A stretch of DNA of 39,175 bases from Gammaproteobacteria bacterium (GTDB lineage: Bacteria; Pseudomonadota; Gammaproteobacteria; SZUA-140): positions 1 to 39,175 of the forward strand of contig WFNO01000078.1 of assembly GCA_015488555.1 (NCBI GenBank), read 5' to 3'. Position 1 is the first letter of the stretch, and every line of letters starts with the position of its first letter. Below are positions 9,551 through 19,874 of the stretch, in pieces. Position numbers and translations under genes: made by a program. The notes below the pieces were generated by a model. That model saw only the letters and a list, made by a program, of their open reading frames with translations, ran no database searches and was not told the DNA's origin.

Positions 9551-10796
9551 GATCCGCAACTACACCATGAATTTCGGGCCCCAGCATCCTTCCGCCCACG
9601 GGGTCCTGCGCTTGGTGCTGGAGATGGACGGTGAGGTGGTGGTCCGGGCCGACCCCCACATCGGCCTGTTGCACCGCGGCACCGAGAAACTGGCCGAGAC
9701 CAAGCCGTACATCCAGAGCATCGGCTACATGGACCGCCTCGACTACGTGTCCATGATGTGCAACGAGCACGGTTACGTGCTGGCCATGGAGAAGCTGCTG
9801 GGTATCCAGCCGCCGCTGCGGGCACAGTACATCCGGGTCATGTTCGCCGAGATCACCCGCATCCTCAATCACCTGTTGTGGGTGGGGGCGCATGCCCTGG
9901 ACATCGGTGCCATGACCGTGTTCCTGTATGCCTTTCGCGAGCGCGAGGATCTACTGGACGCCTACGAGGCGGTGTCCGGGGCACGCATGCACGCCACCTA
10001 TTTCCGGCCCGGGGGGGTCTATCGCGACCTGCCGGACAGCATGCCCCAGTACCAGCCTTCCAAATGGCACAATGCCAAGGAGACGGCCCAGCGCAATCGC
10101 AATCGCCAGGGTTCCCTGCTGGACTTCTTGGAAGACTTCACCGAGCGCTTTCCCGGTTATTTGGACGAGTATGAGACCCTGCTCACCGACAACCGCATCT
10201 GGAAACAGCGCACCGTGGACATCGGCGTGGTGCCGCCGGAGCGGGCTCTGCAACTGGGTTTTACCGGCCCTATGTTGCGCGGTTCCGGCATCGAATGGGA
10301 CTTGCGCAAGAAGCAGCCCTATGAGGTCTACGACCGCCTGGACTTCGATATCCCGGTGGGAGTCAATGGAGATTGCTATGACCGCTACCTGGTGCGCATG
10401 GAGGAGATGCGCCAGTCCAATCGCATCGTACGCCAGTGTATCGGCTGGTTGCGGGCCAATCCCGGGCCGGTGATGCTGGAGAATCACAAGATCACGCCGC
10501 CCAAGCGCACGGAGATGAAGGGCGACATGGAATCCCTCATCCACCACTTCAAGCTCTATACTGAGGGCTTCTGCATGCCGGAGGGAGAAGCCTATGCGGC
10601 GGTGGAGCATCCAAAGGGCGAGTTCGGCGTCTATATCGTTTCCGACGGTGCCAACAAACCCTATCGTCTCAAGATCCGGGCCCCCGGTTTCGCCCACCTG
10701 GCCTCGCTGGACGAGATGTGCCGCGGGCACATGCTGGCGGATGTGGTGGCGATCATCGGCACACAGGACATCGTCTTTGGAGAGATAGACCGTTGA
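9543..10796 (+). CDS. nuoD: NADH-quinone oxidoreductase subunit D
   Basis: NuoD is the 49-kDa-type subunit, related to the NiFe-hydrogenase large subunit without its metal site; it forms much of the quinone-binding pocket. [16 protein letters not shown] carries the quinone-site His, and [13 protein letters not shown] lies where the quinone-site Tyr is expected. The C-terminus [19 protein letters not shown] is typical. I choose GTG 9543 ([13 protein letters not shown], 417 residues), which matches the family N-terminus and has GACGAGG upstream. This gives an 8-nt overlap with nuoC and implies coupled translation. Confidence 0.97.
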   Translation: MAEIRNYTMNFGPQHPSAHGVLRLVLEMDGEVVVRADPHIGLLHRGTEKLAETKPYIQSIGYMDRLDYVSMMCNEHGYVLAMEKLLGIQPPLRAQYIRVMFAEITRILNHLLWVGAHALDIGAMTVFLYAFREREDLLDAYEAVSGARMHATYFRPGGVYRDLPDSMPQYQPSKWHNAKETAQRNRNRQGSLLDFLEDFTERFPGYLDEYETLLTDNRIWKQRTVDIGVVPPERALQLGFTGPMLRGSGIEWDLRKKQPYEVYDRLDFDIPVGVNGDCYDRYLVRMEEMRQSNRIVRQCIGWLRANPGPVMLENHKITPPKRTEMKGDMESLIHHFKLYTEGFCMPEGEAYAAVEHPKGEFGVYIVSDGANKPYRLKIRAPGFAHLASLDEMCRGHMLADVVAIIGTQDIVFGEIDR

Positions 10797-11299
10797 CGAG
10801 CGAGACCCAGACCCAGGCGCCTCTCATTTCCGAGGAGGCGCGCCGCAAGATCGATCAGTGGCTGGCCAAGTATCCGGAGGACCGGCGCCAGTCGGCGGTG
10901 CTGCCGGCCCTGACCATCGTCCAGGAGGAGAACGGCGGTTGGCTCACCACCGAACTCATGGACGCGGTGGCGGACTACCTGGGCATGCCGCCCATCGCCG
11001 TGTACGAGGTGGCCACGTTCTACAGCATGTTCGACCTGGAGCCGGTGGGCCGGCACAAGATCACGGTGTGCAACAACATCTCCTGCATGCTGTGCGGGGG
11101 CGACGAGATCATTCGCCATATCGAAGAGAAACTGGGGATCAGGGTGGGCGAGACCACCCCGGACGGCAAGTTCACCCTGAAGCGCGAGGAAGAGTGCCTG
11201 GCGGCCTGTGCCGGCGCGCCCATGATGGCGGTGGACGGCCACTACTACGAGCATCTGACGCCTGACAAGGTGGATGCCATCCTCGACGGCCTGGAGTGA
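10793..11299 (+). CDS. nuoE: NADH-quinone oxidoreductase subunit E
   Basis: NuoE holds the off-pathway [2Fe-2S] cluster N1a next to the FMN site. The 168 residues include the thioredoxin-like ferredoxin ligands Cys93 and Cys98 ([13 protein letters not shown]) and Cys135 and Cys139 ([13 protein letters not shown]). The start is TTG 10793, which shares the TTGA overlap with the nuoD stop and has GGAGAG at about 8 nt. No ATG is available in a sensible place: the next downstream ATG would remove part of the conserved N-terminal helices. Confidence 0.96.
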   Translation: MTSETQTQAPLISEEARRKIDQWLAKYPEDRRQSAVLPALTIVQEENGGWLTTELMDAVADYLGMPPIAVYEVATFYSMFDLEPVGRHKITVCNNISCMLCGGDEIIRHIEEKLGIRVGETTPDGKFTLKREEECLAACAGAPMMAVDGHYYEHLTPDKVDAILDGLE

Positions 11300-11303
11300 C
11301 GAC

Positions 11304-12611
11304 ATGAACCGAGTCTGTTTCACCACGCTGAAGTACGACCAGCCCTATACGCTGGAGAACTACCGCAAGGAGGGCGGCTACCAGGCTTGGGAGAGGATCC
11401 TCAAGAAGAAGATCCCGCCCGAGGAGGTCATCGAGACGGTGAAGAAATCCGCCCTGCGCGGGCGCGGCGGCGCCGGTTTTCCCACCGGCCTGAAATGGTC
11501 CTTCATGCCGCGCCAGTCCCCGGGGCAGAAATACATCGTCTGCAATTCCGACGAGAGCGAACCCGGTACCTGCAAGGACCGCGACATCCTGCGCTTCAAT
11601 CCCCACGCCGTGATCGAGGGCATGGCCATTGCCGGTTATGCCATCGGCGCCACGGTGGGGTACAACTACCTGCGCGGCGAGTTCCATCACGAGCCCTACG
11701 AGCGCTTCGAGGCGGCCCTGGCAGAGGCGCGCGCCTCCGGTTATCTCGGCCGCAACATCCTGCGCTCCGGGGTGGATTTCGAGATCTACACCCATCTCGG
11801 CGCTGGCGCCTACATCTGCGGCGAGGAGACCGCTCTCCTGGAGTCCCTGGAAGGCAAGAAGGGACAGCCGCGCTTCAAACCGCCGTTCCCCGCCAATTTC
11901 GGGCTCTACGGCCGGCCCACCACCATCAACAACACGGAGACCCTGGCCTCGGTCCCCGCCATCCTGCGTAATGGCAGCGAGTGGTTCCTCGGTTTGGGGC
12001 GCCCCAACAACGGCGGCGAGAAGATCTTCTCCGTCTCCGGTCACGTGAACGAGCCCGGCAACTATGAAGTGCCCCTGGGCATCCCCTTCCGCGAACTCCT
12101 GGAGCTGGCGGGCGGGGTGCGCGGTGGGCGCCGGCTCAAGGCGGTGATCCCCGGCGGTTCCTCCATGCCGGTGCTGCCCGCCCACATCATCATGGAATGC
12201 GACATGGACTACGATTCCCTGGCCAAGGCAGGTTCGGCCCTGGGTTCCGGCGGGGTCATCGTCATGGACGAGACCACGTGCATGGTGCGTGCCCTGTTGC
12301 GCATTGCGCGTTTCTACTACAAGGAGTCCTGCGGCCAGTGCACTCCTTGCCGGGAAGGCACGGGCTGGATGTGGCGGGTCCTGGAACGGATCGAGAACGG
12401 GCGCGGGCGCCCGGAGGACCTGGACCTGCTGGTGCACACCGCGGGGCGCATCGAGGGGCGCACCATCTGCGCCTTCGGTGACGCCGCCGCCTGGCCGGTG
12501 CAGAGTTTCCTCAAACACTTCCGGGACGAATTCGTCTATCACATCGAACACAAGCGCTGCCTGGTGGATGGTCCCGGCCCCGGGGGCGCGGCAGCGGAGC
12601 AAGCGGCATGA
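11304..12611 (+). CDS. nuoF: NADH-quinone oxidoreductase subunit F
   Basis: NuoF is the catalytic NADH-oxidising subunit with FMN and cluster N3. In 435 residues it shows the FMN/NADH motif [15 protein letters not shown], the NADH-site [13 protein letters not shown], the segment [19 protein letters not shown], and the N3 ligands [11 protein letters not shown] with the fourth Cys in [16 protein letters not shown] 11304 is 4 nt after nuoE, with GGAG upstream. Its stop overlaps the nuoG start (ATGA at 12608-12611). Confidence 0.98.
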   Translation: MNRVCFTTLKYDQPYTLENYRKEGGYQAWERILKKKIPPEEVIETVKKSALRGRGGAGFPTGLKWSFMPRQSPGQKYIVCNSDESEPGTCKDRDILRFNPHAVIEGMAIAGYAIGATVGYNYLRGEFHHEPYERFEAALAEARASGYLGRNILRSGVDFEIYTHLGAGAYICGEETALLESLEGKKGQPRFKPPFPANFGLYGRPTTINNTETLASVPAILRNGSEWFLGLGRPNNGGEKIFSVSGHVNEPGNYEVPLGIPFRELLELAGGVRGGRRLKAVIPGGSSMPVLPAHIIMECDMDYDSLAKAGSALGSGGVIVMDETTCMVRALLRIARFYYKESCGQCTPCREGTGWMWRVLERIENGRGRPEDLDLLVHTAGRIEGRTICAFGDAAAWPVQSFLKHFRDEFVYHIEHKRCLVDGPGPGGAAAEQAA

Positions 12612-15007
12612 GTGCGACGGCGGACGACGTACGGCAGGATCTCGTCGAACTGGAGATCGACGGCCGCACTTTGCAGGCGCGGCGCGGCCAGATGGTGATC
12701 GAGGTGGCCGATGCCGCCGGCATCCACATTCCGCGCTTCTGCTATCACAAGAAGCTCTCCATCGCCGCCAATTGCCGCATGTGTCTGGTGGAGGTGGCCA
12801 AGGTGCCCAAGCCCTTGCCGGCCTGTGCCACGCCGGTGACGGAGGGCATGAAGGTCTTCACCCGTTCGCCGCGTGCCATCGAGGCCCAGCGCGGGACCAT
12901 GGAGTTCCTGCTCATCAATCACCCCCTGGACTGCCCCATCTGTGATCAGGGCGGGGAGTGCGACCTGCAGGAGATCTCCATCGGTTACGGCAGCGACCGT
13001 TCCGAATACCGGGAACCCAAACGGGTGGTGCCCGACCAGGACATTGGCCCCCTGATCGCCACCGAAATGACCCGCTGCATCCACTGTACCCGCTGCGTGC
13101 GTTTCGGCGAGGAGATCGCCGGGGTGCGGGAGCTGGGTGCCACCGGGCGTGGGGAGCACACCCGCATCGGTACCTATATCGAAAGGGCCGTCACCTCGGA
13201 GTTGTCCGGCAACGTGATCGACCTGTGTCCGGTGGGGGCGCTCACCTCCAAGCCCTTCCGCTTCACTGCCCGCGCCTGGGAGCTGGAGGACCGAGAGAGC
13301 ATCGCGCCCCACGACTGTCTCGGGTCACACCTGCTGGTCAAGGTGCGGCGCAACGAGGTGATGCGCGTGGATCCTCGCGAGGAAGAGAGCATCAACGAGT
13401 GCTGGCTCTCCGACCGGGACCGCTTCAGCTACCAGGGCGTGAACAGCGACCAGCGCCTGGAACGGCCCATGATCAAGCGCGACGGCCTGTGGCAGGCGGT
13501 GGACTGGAGCACCGCCCTGGAATTCACGGCGGCGCGCCTGCGGGTCGTGATCCGGGAGCACGGCGCCGATGCCCTGGGAGCGCTGGCCTCACCCAGCGCC
13601 ACCCTGGAGGAGTTGTATCTGCTGCAGAAGCTGGTGCGCGGCCTGGGCAGCCCGCACATCGATCACCGCCTGCGCCAGCAGGACTTCGCCGCCCAGGCGC
13701 AGATGCCGCTCTATCCCTGGCTGGGACAGTCCATCGCCGAGCTGGAAGATCTGAACGCCGCCCTGCTGGTGGGTTCCAACGTGCGCAAGGAACAGCCGCT
13801 GGCGGCCGTACGCTTGCGCAAGGCCGCGCTCAAGGGCGCTTCGGTGGCCTTCATCAATGCCCTGGCCCATGAATTCAATTTCCCTGTCAGCCACAATCTC
13901 AGCGGTTCACCCACCATCATGGAACGCCATCTGGCCGCGGTGGCCAAGGCGGCCCTCGGCCGTACCCGCCTGCAAATCCCTGCCGACATCCAAGGCCTGT
14001 TGAAACAGGTGACTGTGGAGTCCGCCCACCAAGACATCGCCAAGCGTCTGGCTGAGGAGGAGCACAGCACCGTGTTGCTGGGGACCCAGGCCTTCATGCA
14101 TCCGGCCTTCTCGTCGCTCTGCGTCCTGGCGGATCTCATCGCCCGGGCCACCCGCTCGCGCTTCGGATTTCTGAGCGAAGGGGCCAACAGCGCGGGTGCC
14201 TGGCTGGCGGGAGCGGTGCCCCACCGGGGACCATCTGGGACCGCGGCCGGGGAACACGGGCTGCACGCCTTGGACATGGTGTTGCAGGGCCGCCGTGCCT
14301 ATCTCCTGCTGGGGGTGGAACCGGAACTGGATTGTGCAGCGCCGGCCGCCGCCGTGGAGGCCCTGGAGGCGGCGGAACTGGTGGTCGCGATCACCCCCTT
14401 CCGCTCGCCGGTGATGGAACACTATGCCGAAGTCCTGCTGCCGGTGGGGCCGTGGACGGAGACCGCGGGCACCTTCGTCAACGCCGAGGGGCGCTGGCAG
14501 AGTTTCCAGGGTGTGGTGGCGCCGCGCGGTGAGGCGCGCCCGGCCTGGAAGGTGCTGCGCGTGCTGGGCAATCTGTGCGATGTGCCGGGTTTCGACTACC
14601 TGTTGGTGGAAGAGGTACGCGATGAACTCCGCCAGACGGTGGGGGAGGCACGGCCAGAGGCCCATGTCGATTGGCCGGCACCGCCCGCTCTACGCGAAGC
14701 GGATACACTGGTGCGCATCGCCGAGGTGCCGGCCTATGCCGTGGACGGCATCGTGCGCCGGGCAGCGGCCTTGCAACAGATGCCGGATGCGGGCGCTGCC
14801 GTGGCGGCGGTCAATGCCGACACCGCCCGGCGCCTGGAATTGAACGCCGGTGACCGGGTGGTGGTGCGCCAGGAGGACCGGCAGGTGACTCTGCCGCTGG
14901 CCGTGGACGAACGGGTGCCCGACCATTGTGTGCTGGTGCCGGCGGGCCTGGCAGCCACCCGCAGCCTGGGATTGCCTGGTGCCGCCGTGGAATTGCTCAA
15001 GATTTGA
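12608..15007 (+). CDS. nuoG: NADH-quinone oxidoreductase subunit G
   Basis: NuoG conducts electrons along the peripheral arm. The N-terminal ferredoxin domain has the N1b ligands ([20 protein letters not shown]). Next come the N5 His/Cys set in [17 protein letters not shown] and the N4 ligands [10 protein letters not shown] with LCPVGAL. A molybdopterin-oxidoreductase-like domain without metal follows. The segment where E. coli carries N7 has only two cysteines (HDCLGSH and NECWLSD), so N7 is probably absent. At 799 residues the length is normal for N7-lacking members. It starts by ATGA overlap with nuoF. Confidence 0.97.
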   Translation: MSATADDVRQDLVELEIDGRTLQARRGQMVIEVADAAGIHIPRFCYHKKLSIAANCRMCLVEVAKVPKPLPACATPVTEGMKVFTRSPRAIEAQRGTMEFLLINHPLDCPICDQGGECDLQEISIGYGSDRSEYREPKRVVPDQDIGPLIATEMTRCIHCTRCVRFGEEIAGVRELGATGRGEHTRIGTYIERAVTSELSGNVIDLCPVGALTSKPFRFTARAWELEDRESIAPHDCLGSHLLVKVRRNEVMRVDPREEESINECWLSDRDRFSYQGVNSDQRLERPMIKRDGLWQAVDWSTALEFTAARLRVVIREHGADALGALASPSATLEELYLLQKLVRGLGSPHIDHRLRQQDFAAQAQMPLYPWLGQSIAELEDLNAALLVGSNVRKEQPLAAVRLRKAALKGASVAFINALAHEFNFPVSHNLSGSPTIMERHLAAVAKAALGRTRLQIPADIQGLLKQVTVESAHQDIAKRLAEEEHSTVLLGTQAFMHPAFSSLCVLADLIARATRSRFGFLSEGANSAGAWLAGAVPHRGPSGTAAGEHGLHALDMVLQGRRAYLLLGVEPELDCAAPAAAVEALEAAELVVAITPFRSPVMEHYAEVLLPVGPWTETAGTFVNAEGRWQSFQGVVAPRGEARPAWKVLRVLGNLCDVPGFDYLLVEEVRDELRQTVGEARPEAHVDWPAPPALREADTLVRIAEVPAYAVDGIVRRAAALQQMPDAGAAVAAVNADTARRLELNAGDRVVVRQEDRQVTLPLAVDERVPDHCVLVPAGLAATRSLGLPGAAVELLKI

Positions 15008-15016
15008 GGACGTGAG

Positions 15017-15115
15017 ATGCGCATGGTGAAGGAGACGATGCTGCAGCTGATGGACGAGAGAACAGGAGCGACAGGAATGGTCGTGGTGCGGGGTCTGCCG
15101 GAGGGCGGAGTCTGA
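15017..15115 (+). CDS. Possible 32-residue leader or small protein in the nuoG-nuoH gap
   Basis: The 110-nt gap between nuoG and nuoH is almost entirely one open frame: ATG 15017, 32 codons, TGA 15113-15115, then ATG of nuoH two bases later. The product begins [20 protein letters not shown] and ends [11 protein letters not shown]; no family is recognised. It has a GAGGACGTGAG purine stretch upstream. The nuoH Shine-Dalgarno (GGAG) lies inside its last codons, so translating this frame would deliver ribosomes to nuoH. It may be a real small protein, a coupling leader, or chance. Confidence 0.3.
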   Translation: MRMVKETMLQLMDERTGATGMVVVRGLPEGGV

Positions 15116-15117
15116 TT

Positions 15118-16173
15118 ATGGAAACGCTGCAAGCCGTCTGGGAGACCCTGCCTGCGGGATGGCAGACTCTATTGTTGATCATCGGCAAGATCCTGCTCAT
15201 CGCCGTGCCCATCATGCTGGCGGTGGCCTATCTCACCCTGGCGGAACGCAAGGTCATCGGCTATATCCAGGTGCGTATCGGACCCAATCGGGTTGGACCG
15301 CGGGGACTGTTGCAACCCATCGCCGACGGCCTCAAGTTGGCGCTCAAAGAGATCATCATTCCCCAGCGCTCCAACCGCTTCCTGTTCCTGATGGCGCCCC
15401 TGCTGGCTCTGGCGCCTGCCCTGGCGGCCTGGGCGGTGGTGCCTTTCGACGACGGCATGGTGCTGGCGGACATCAACGCCGGCCTGCTCTACATCCTGGC
15501 GCTCACCTCGCTCAGCGTCTATGGCATCATCATCGCCGGTTGGGCCTCCAACTCCAAGTACGCCTTCCTCGGTGCCATGCGTTCCGCGGCGCAGATGGTC
15601 GCCTACGAGATCGCCATGGGCTTTGCCTTGGTGGGAGTATTGATGGCGGCGGGTAGCCTCAATCTCGGTGAGATCGTGCGCGCTCAGGAAGGCAGCTTGT
15701 TGCACTGGTTCTGGTTACCGCTGCTGCCCTTGTTCTTCGTCTATTTCATCGCTGGGGTGGCGGAGACCAACCGTGCGCCCTTCGACGTGGCCGAGGGAGA
15801 ATCCGAGATCGTGGCTGGTTTCCACGTGGAATATTCGGGCATGAGCTTCGCCCTGTTCTTTCTCGCGGAATATGCCAACATGATCCTGATCTCGGCGCTT
15901 ACCGCCATCATGTTTCTGGGCGGCTGGTTGTCACCCTTCCAGGGTATTCCAGTGCTGGAGGAATGGTTCTCCTGGGTGCCGGGTCTGGTGTGGCTGCTTA
16001 TCAAGATCTCGATGTTCCTGTTCCTGTTTCTCTGGTTCCGGGCCACTTTTCCCCGTTACCGTTACGACCAGATCATGCGCCTTGGCTGGAAGGTGTTCAT
16101 TCCTTTGACCATCGTCTGGTTGCTGGTGGTCGGTGTGGCCATCATGGCCCAGCTCGGGCCCTGGTTCGATTGA
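15118..16173 (+). CDS. nuoH: NADH-quinone oxidoreductase subunit H
   Basis: NuoH is the eight-helix membrane subunit that closes the quinone chamber and links quinone reduction to proton pumping. In 351 residues it has the cytoplasmic loop [20 protein letters not shown], the acidic quinone-loop [19 protein letters not shown] followed by FHVEYSGM, and a C-terminal helix after [21 protein letters not shown] 15118 has GGAGGGCGGAG upstream. Fe-S subunit gene nuoI follows 12 nt later. Confidence 0.98.
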   Translation: METLQAVWETLPAGWQTLLLIIGKILLIAVPIMLAVAYLTLAERKVIGYIQVRIGPNRVGPRGLLQPIADGLKLALKEIIIPQRSNRFLFLMAPLLALAPALAAWAVVPFDDGMVLADINAGLLYILALTSLSVYGIIIAGWASNSKYAFLGAMRSAAQMVAYEIAMGFALVGVLMAAGSLNLGEIVRAQEGSLLHWFWLPLLPLFFVYFIAGVAETNRAPFDVAEGESEIVAGFHVEYSGMSFALFFLAEYANMILISALTAIMFLGGWLSPFQGIPVLEEWFSWVPGLVWLLIKISMFLFLFLWFRATFPRYRYDQIMRLGWKVFIPLTIVWLLVVGVAIMAQLGPWFD

Positions 16174-16185
16174 GAGGAGGCAGCC

Positions 16186-16674
16186 ATGAAGAGCCTGCAA
16201 CAGATCATTAAGAGCCTGACCCTCGTGGAACTGTTCAAAGGGCTGCGCCTGACGGGCAAGTATTTCTTTGCCAAGAAGATCACCGTGCAGTATCCAGAAG
16301 AAAAGACGCCTCAGTCGCCGCGTTTTCGCGGTCGCCATGCCTTGCGCCGCTATCCCAATGGCGAGGAACGCTGTATTGCCTGCAAGCTGTGCGAGGCGGT
16401 CTGTCCTGCGCTGGCCATCACCATCGAGGCCGAGCCGCGCGCGGATGGATCGCGGCGTACCACCCGTTACGACATCGATCTGTTCAAATGCATCTACTGC
16501 GGTTTCTGCGAGGAGGCCTGTCCGGTGGATGCTATTGTTGAGACTCGGGTATACGAATATCATTTCGAAAAGCGCGGCGAGAGCATCATGACCAAGGAAA
16601 TGTTGCTGGCCATGGGGGACCGGTACGAACAACAAATTGCCGCCGATCGGGCTGCCGACGCACCCTATCGTTGA
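16186..16674 (+). CDS. nuoI: NADH-quinone oxidoreductase subunit I
   Basis: NuoI is the TYKY-type ferredoxin subunit that carries clusters N6a and N6b between N5/N4 and N2. The 162 residues contain two complete 4Fe-4S motifs: [12 protein letters not shown] and [13 protein letters not shown]. The N-terminal amphipathic helix and [16 protein letters not shown] segment are typical. ATG 16186 is preceded by GAGAGGAGG, one of the strongest ribosome-binding sites in the operon. The 66-nt gap to nuoJ has no feature I can name. Confidence 0.98.
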   Translation: MKSLQQIIKSLTLVELFKGLRLTGKYFFAKKITVQYPEEKTPQSPRFRGRHALRRYPNGEERCIACKLCEAVCPALAITIEAEPRADGSRRTTRYDIDLFKCIYCGFCEEACPVDAIVETRVYEYHFEKRGESIMTKEMLLAMGDRYEQQIAADRAADAPYR

Positions 16675-16740
16675 AGCCTGGAACGCTGGTCGGACACAGG
16701 AGTAACTAACCAGGATTATTACCCAGCCCAGGATCATCGC

Positions 16741-17346
16741 ATGAGCATCGAGCCAACCATTTTCTATATCTTTTCCGCGGTGTTAGTTGGTGCTGCAGTG
16801 GCGGTGGTGACAGTGCGCAACCCCGTATACGCTGCGCTGTTCCTGGTGCTCGCCTTCTTCAACAGTGCTGCACTCTGGTTGTTGCTGGAGGCAGAATTCC
16901 TGGCCCTGGTACTAGTACTGGTCTATGTCGGCGCGGTGATGGTGTTGTTCCTGTTCGTGGTCATGATGCTGGATATCAATCTGACACCGCTACGCGAGGG
17001 TTTCATCCGCTACATGCCCGTGGGTTTACTGGTGGCGGTGATTATGCTGTTGGAGATCGCGCTGGTTGTGGGGCCGGAGAATTTCGGTCTGCAGCAGATC
17101 GAGCCACCGCCGCGCCAAGGACCCGAATACAGCAATACCGCCGAATTGGGTAAGGTGCTCTACACCGTCTACGCCTATCCGTTCGAGATCGCCGCCGTGA
17201 TTCTGCTGGTAGCTATTGTTGCGGCCATCTCCCTGAGTCTGCGGCGGCGCCCAGACAGCAAGTATCAGAATCCGGCGGCCCAGATCGCCGTGCGCCGCGA
17301 GGAGCGGGTGCGGTTGGTGAAGATGGAGGCGGAGAAGAACGATTGA
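16741..17346 (+). CDS. nuoJ: NADH-quinone oxidoreductase subunit J
   Basis: NuoJ is a five-helix membrane subunit; its third helix (pi-bulge region) is involved in coupling. The 201-residue product shows TM helices at about 5-22, 29-48, 54-75, 92-112 and 143-165, with the conserved [20 protein letters not shown] segment. The C-terminus is charged ([17 protein letters not shown]). ATG 16741 has only a weak AGGA upstream. The gene is followed by an unusually long structured spacer before nuoK. Confidence 0.96.
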   Translation: MSIEPTIFYIFSAVLVGAAVAVVTVRNPVYAALFLVLAFFNSAALWLLLEAEFLALVLVLVYVGAVMVLFLFVVMMLDINLTPLREGFIRYMPVGLLVAVIMLLEIALVVGPENFGLQQIEPPPRQGPEYSNTAELGKVLYTVYAYPFEIAAVILLVAIVAAISLSLRRRPDSKYQNPAAQIAVRREERVRLVKMEAEKND

Positions 17347-17510
17347 GAATCGCTATGCCCGCCGTCTCTGGCGGGCTTGCGGGAGAACAAATAACAAACT
17401 GTTATGCCATTCAAGGGGAGGGGAAATCCAGCGCCGGAGATAATGCGGCGGGCAGCGGCTGGCGTCCAGCCGTCACTGCCGCTTCCTGGCCTGTGCCCGG
17501 AGCAAGGATC
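17347..17510 (+). other. Structured 164-nt spacer between nuoJ and nuoK
   Basis: Other nuo junctions are short or overlapping, but this one is 164 nt and holds three inverted repeats. GCCCGCC-GTCTCT-GGCGGGC is at 17357-17376. ATAACA-AAC-TGTTAT is at 17391-17405. CGGCTGG-CGT-CCAGCCG is at 17456-17472. None is followed by a T-run, so none looks like a Rho-independent terminator. The frame upstream of nuoK stays open through the spacer (from 17343), but that N-terminal extension lacks family similarity. Possible roles are RNA processing, stability control, or a relic of an inserted repeat. Confidence 0.55.
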
Positions 17511-17816
17511 ATGATCGCATTGTCGGATTATCTCATCTTGGGGGCGGTGCTGTTCTGCATCAGCCTGGCTGGCATTTTTCTCAATCGGAAGAACCTGCTT
17601 ATTCTGCTTATGGCCATTGAGCTGATGCTACTGGCGGTGAATATCAACTTTATTGCATTCTCTCACTACCTCAGTGATAGTGCTGGACAGGTGTTCGTCT
17701 TCTTCATTCTCACCGTGGCGGCGGCCGAGGCGGCCATCGGCCTGGCCATTCTCATCGTCCTGTTCCGCAACCGTAGGACCATCAACGTGGGTCACATCGA
17801 CTCCCTGAAAGGATGA
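17511..17816 (+). CDS. nuoK: NADH-quinone oxidoreductase subunit K
   Basis: NuoK is a three-helix, MrpC-like proton-translocation subunit. The product is 101 residues, exactly the common family length. The essential buried glutamate of TM2 is in [16 protein letters not shown] (Glu36), and the second acidic residue is in [16 protein letters not shown] 17511 has AGCAAGGATC upstream. An in-frame extension back to 17343 is rejected because it would add 56 residues with no family match. Confidence 0.98.
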   Translation: MIALSDYLILGAVLFCISLAGIFLNRKNLLILLMAIELMLLAVNINFIAFSHYLSDSAGQVFVFFILTVAAAEAAIGLAILIVLFRNRRTINVGHIDSLKG

Positions 17817-17829
17817 GGTACGCAGCGAC

Positions 17830-19782
17830 ATGAAAGCCGTCTATCTCACCGTCGTCTTGGCCCCTCTGTTGGGTGCCATCATCGCTGGTTTCTTCGGCAA
17901 GTGGATCGGCAGGCGCGGGGCCCACAGCGTCACCATCGCCGGCGTGGCCATCTCTTTTCTCTGTTCTCTGGTGACCTTCAAGCACATCGTGCTGGACGGC
18001 AATCCTGCGTTTAACGAAGGCATCTATACCTGGCTGGTCAGCGACGGCATCCGCCTGGAGATCGGTTTCCTGATCGACCGTCTCACCGCCCTCATGATGG
18101 TGGTAGTGACTTTCGTCTCGTTGATGGTGCACATCTACACCATCGGTTACATGAAGGACGATCCCGGCTATCAGCGCTTTTTCTGTTACATTGCACTGTT
18201 CACCTTCTCCATGCTGATGCTGGTGATGGCCAACAATTTCCTGCAGTTGTTTTTCGGCTGGGAGGCCGTGGGCTTGGTGTCCTATCTCCTGATCGGTTTC
18301 TGGTATCGGCGCGAGACGGCGATTTTCGCTGGCCTCAAGGCCTTTTTGGTCAATCGCGTGGGTGATTTCGGTTTTCTTCTCGGGATCGCCGCTGTGCTCA
18401 TGTATTTCAATAGTCTCGACTACAGGGATGTCTTCGCTGCCGCACCGCTGATGCAGGATGTCACCATACAGGTGATTCCGGGCGTGGAATGGTCCCTGAT
18501 TACGGTGATCTGTCTGTTACTGTTCATCGGCGCCATGGGCAAGTCGGCGCAGGTGCCCTTGCACGTGTGGTTGCCCGATTCCATGGAAGGCCCTACGCCC
18601 ATCTCCGCTTTGATTCATGCCGCCACCATGGTGACCGCCGGTATCTTCATGGTGGCCCGTATGTCTCCTCTCTATGAACTTTCGGAGACAGCGCTGAGCG
18701 TGGTGCTGGTGATCGGTGCCCTGACCGCCTTCTTCATGGGCGTGCTGGGCATCGTCCAGAACGACATCAAACGTGTGGTGGCCTATTCCACGCTCTCCCA
18801 GCTCGGTTACATGACTGTGGCTCTGGGGGTCTCGGCCTACGGTGCGGCCATCTTCCATCTCATGACCCATGCCTTCTTCAAGGCCTTGTTGTTCCTGGCC
18901 GCAGGCTCCGTCATCATTGCCCTGCACCACGACCAGGACATCCGCAACATGGGTGGGCTCAAGAAATACATGCCCGTCACTTATTGGACCTTCCTCATCG
19001 GGGCGTTGGCCCTCATCGCCGTGCCCGGTACCGCCGGTTTTTTCTCCAAGGACGCCATCATCGTCGCGGTGGGTGCATCGCAATTGCCAGGGGCCGGTTT
19101 TGCCTACCTGGCAGTCGTGCTGGGCGTGTTCGTCACGGCTTTGTACACCTTTCGCGCTTTCTTTCTGGTGTTCCACGGTCCTGAACGTATGGACGCCCAC
19201 GCCCGCGAGCATCTACGAGAGTCGCCGCTGGTGGTGACCGTGCCCTTGGTGTTGCTGGCGGTACCATCATTGCTGATCGGCTGGTTCGCCATTACTCCTT
19301 TGTTGTTCGGCGATTATTTCGGTGATTCCATTCACGTGGCGCCGGAACACGATACTCTGAGTCGGATCGGCGCCGAGAGCGGCGGGGCCCTCGGCTTCTT
19401 TTTTCATGGCTTGTTGAGTCTGCCGGTGTGGTTGAGTCTGGCCGGTGTGGTCACTGCCTGGTATGTCTATCTGCACCGTCCGGGATTGGCAGACGAGATC
19501 AAGAAACGCTTTCGCACGCTGTATTGCATTCTGGTGCGCAAGTATGGTTTCGACGATTTCAACGAGATCTTCTTCGCCGCTGGCGCGCGCCGTTTGGGGC
19601 GCCTGTTTTGGCGCACCGGTGACGTGACCGTGATCGATGGGGTCATGGTCAACGGTACCGCTCGCGGTATCGGCTGGATCGCGGCCAAGGTCCGTCACCT
19701 GCAGACCGGGCTGCTTTACCACTATGCCTTCGCCATGATCATCGGCGTGCTGGTACTGGTCACCTTCTACGTGCTCATATGA
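17830..19782 (+). CDS. nuoL: NADH-quinone oxidoreductase subunit L
   Basis: NuoL is the distal antiporter-like proton pump of the membrane arm, with a long lateral helix. In 650 residues it has the TM5 glutamate in LQLFFGWEAVGLVSYLLIG, the Lys-containing broken helix in GKSAQVPLHVWLPDSMEGPT with ALIHAATMVTAG, and the TM12 lysine region GFFSKDAIIVA. The C-terminal extension (helix HL and last TM) is present. ATG 17830 has GATGAGG upstream, 13 nt after nuoK. A 92-nt gap to nuoM holds no gene. Confidence 0.98.
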   Translation: MKAVYLTVVLAPLLGAIIAGFFGKWIGRRGAHSVTIAGVAISFLCSLVTFKHIVLDGNPAFNEGIYTWLVSDGIRLEIGFLIDRLTALMMVVVTFVSLMVHIYTIGYMKDDPGYQRFFCYIALFTFSMLMLVMANNFLQLFFGWEAVGLVSYLLIGFWYRRETAIFAGLKAFLVNRVGDFGFLLGIAAVLMYFNSLDYRDVFAAAPLMQDVTIQVIPGVEWSLITVICLLLFIGAMGKSAQVPLHVWLPDSMEGPTPISALIHAATMVTAGIFMVARMSPLYELSETALSVVLVIGALTAFFMGVLGIVQNDIKRVVAYSTLSQLGYMTVALGVSAYGAAIFHLMTHAFFKALLFLAAGSVIIALHHDQDIRNMGGLKKYMPVTYWTFLIGALALIAVPGTAGFFSKDAIIVAVGASQLPGAGFAYLAVVLGVFVTALYTFRAFFLVFHGPERMDAHAREHLRESPLVVTVPLVLLAVPSLLIGWFAITPLLFGDYFGDSIHVAPEHDTLSRIGAESGGALGFFFHGLLSLPVWLSLAGVVTAWYVYLHRPGLADEIKKRFRTLYCILVRKYGFDDFNEIFFAAGARRLGRLFWRTGDVTVIDGVMVNGTARGIGWIAAKVRHLQTGLLYHYAFAMIIGVLVLVTFYVLI

Positions 19783-19874
19783 TGGGCCTTCTGCATGGTG
19801 CAACTGTGAATCGCGACGATCCTACGACCCTGAATCGGAACCCACCACGACGGAAATAGCATAAGGCAGCACAC

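Noticed and set aside
17343-17510. 56-codon in-frame N-terminal extension of nuoK
   Set aside because: NuoK is 101 residues in most bacteria and starts at 17511 with its own ribosome-binding site; the extension reads through stem-loops and has no similarity.
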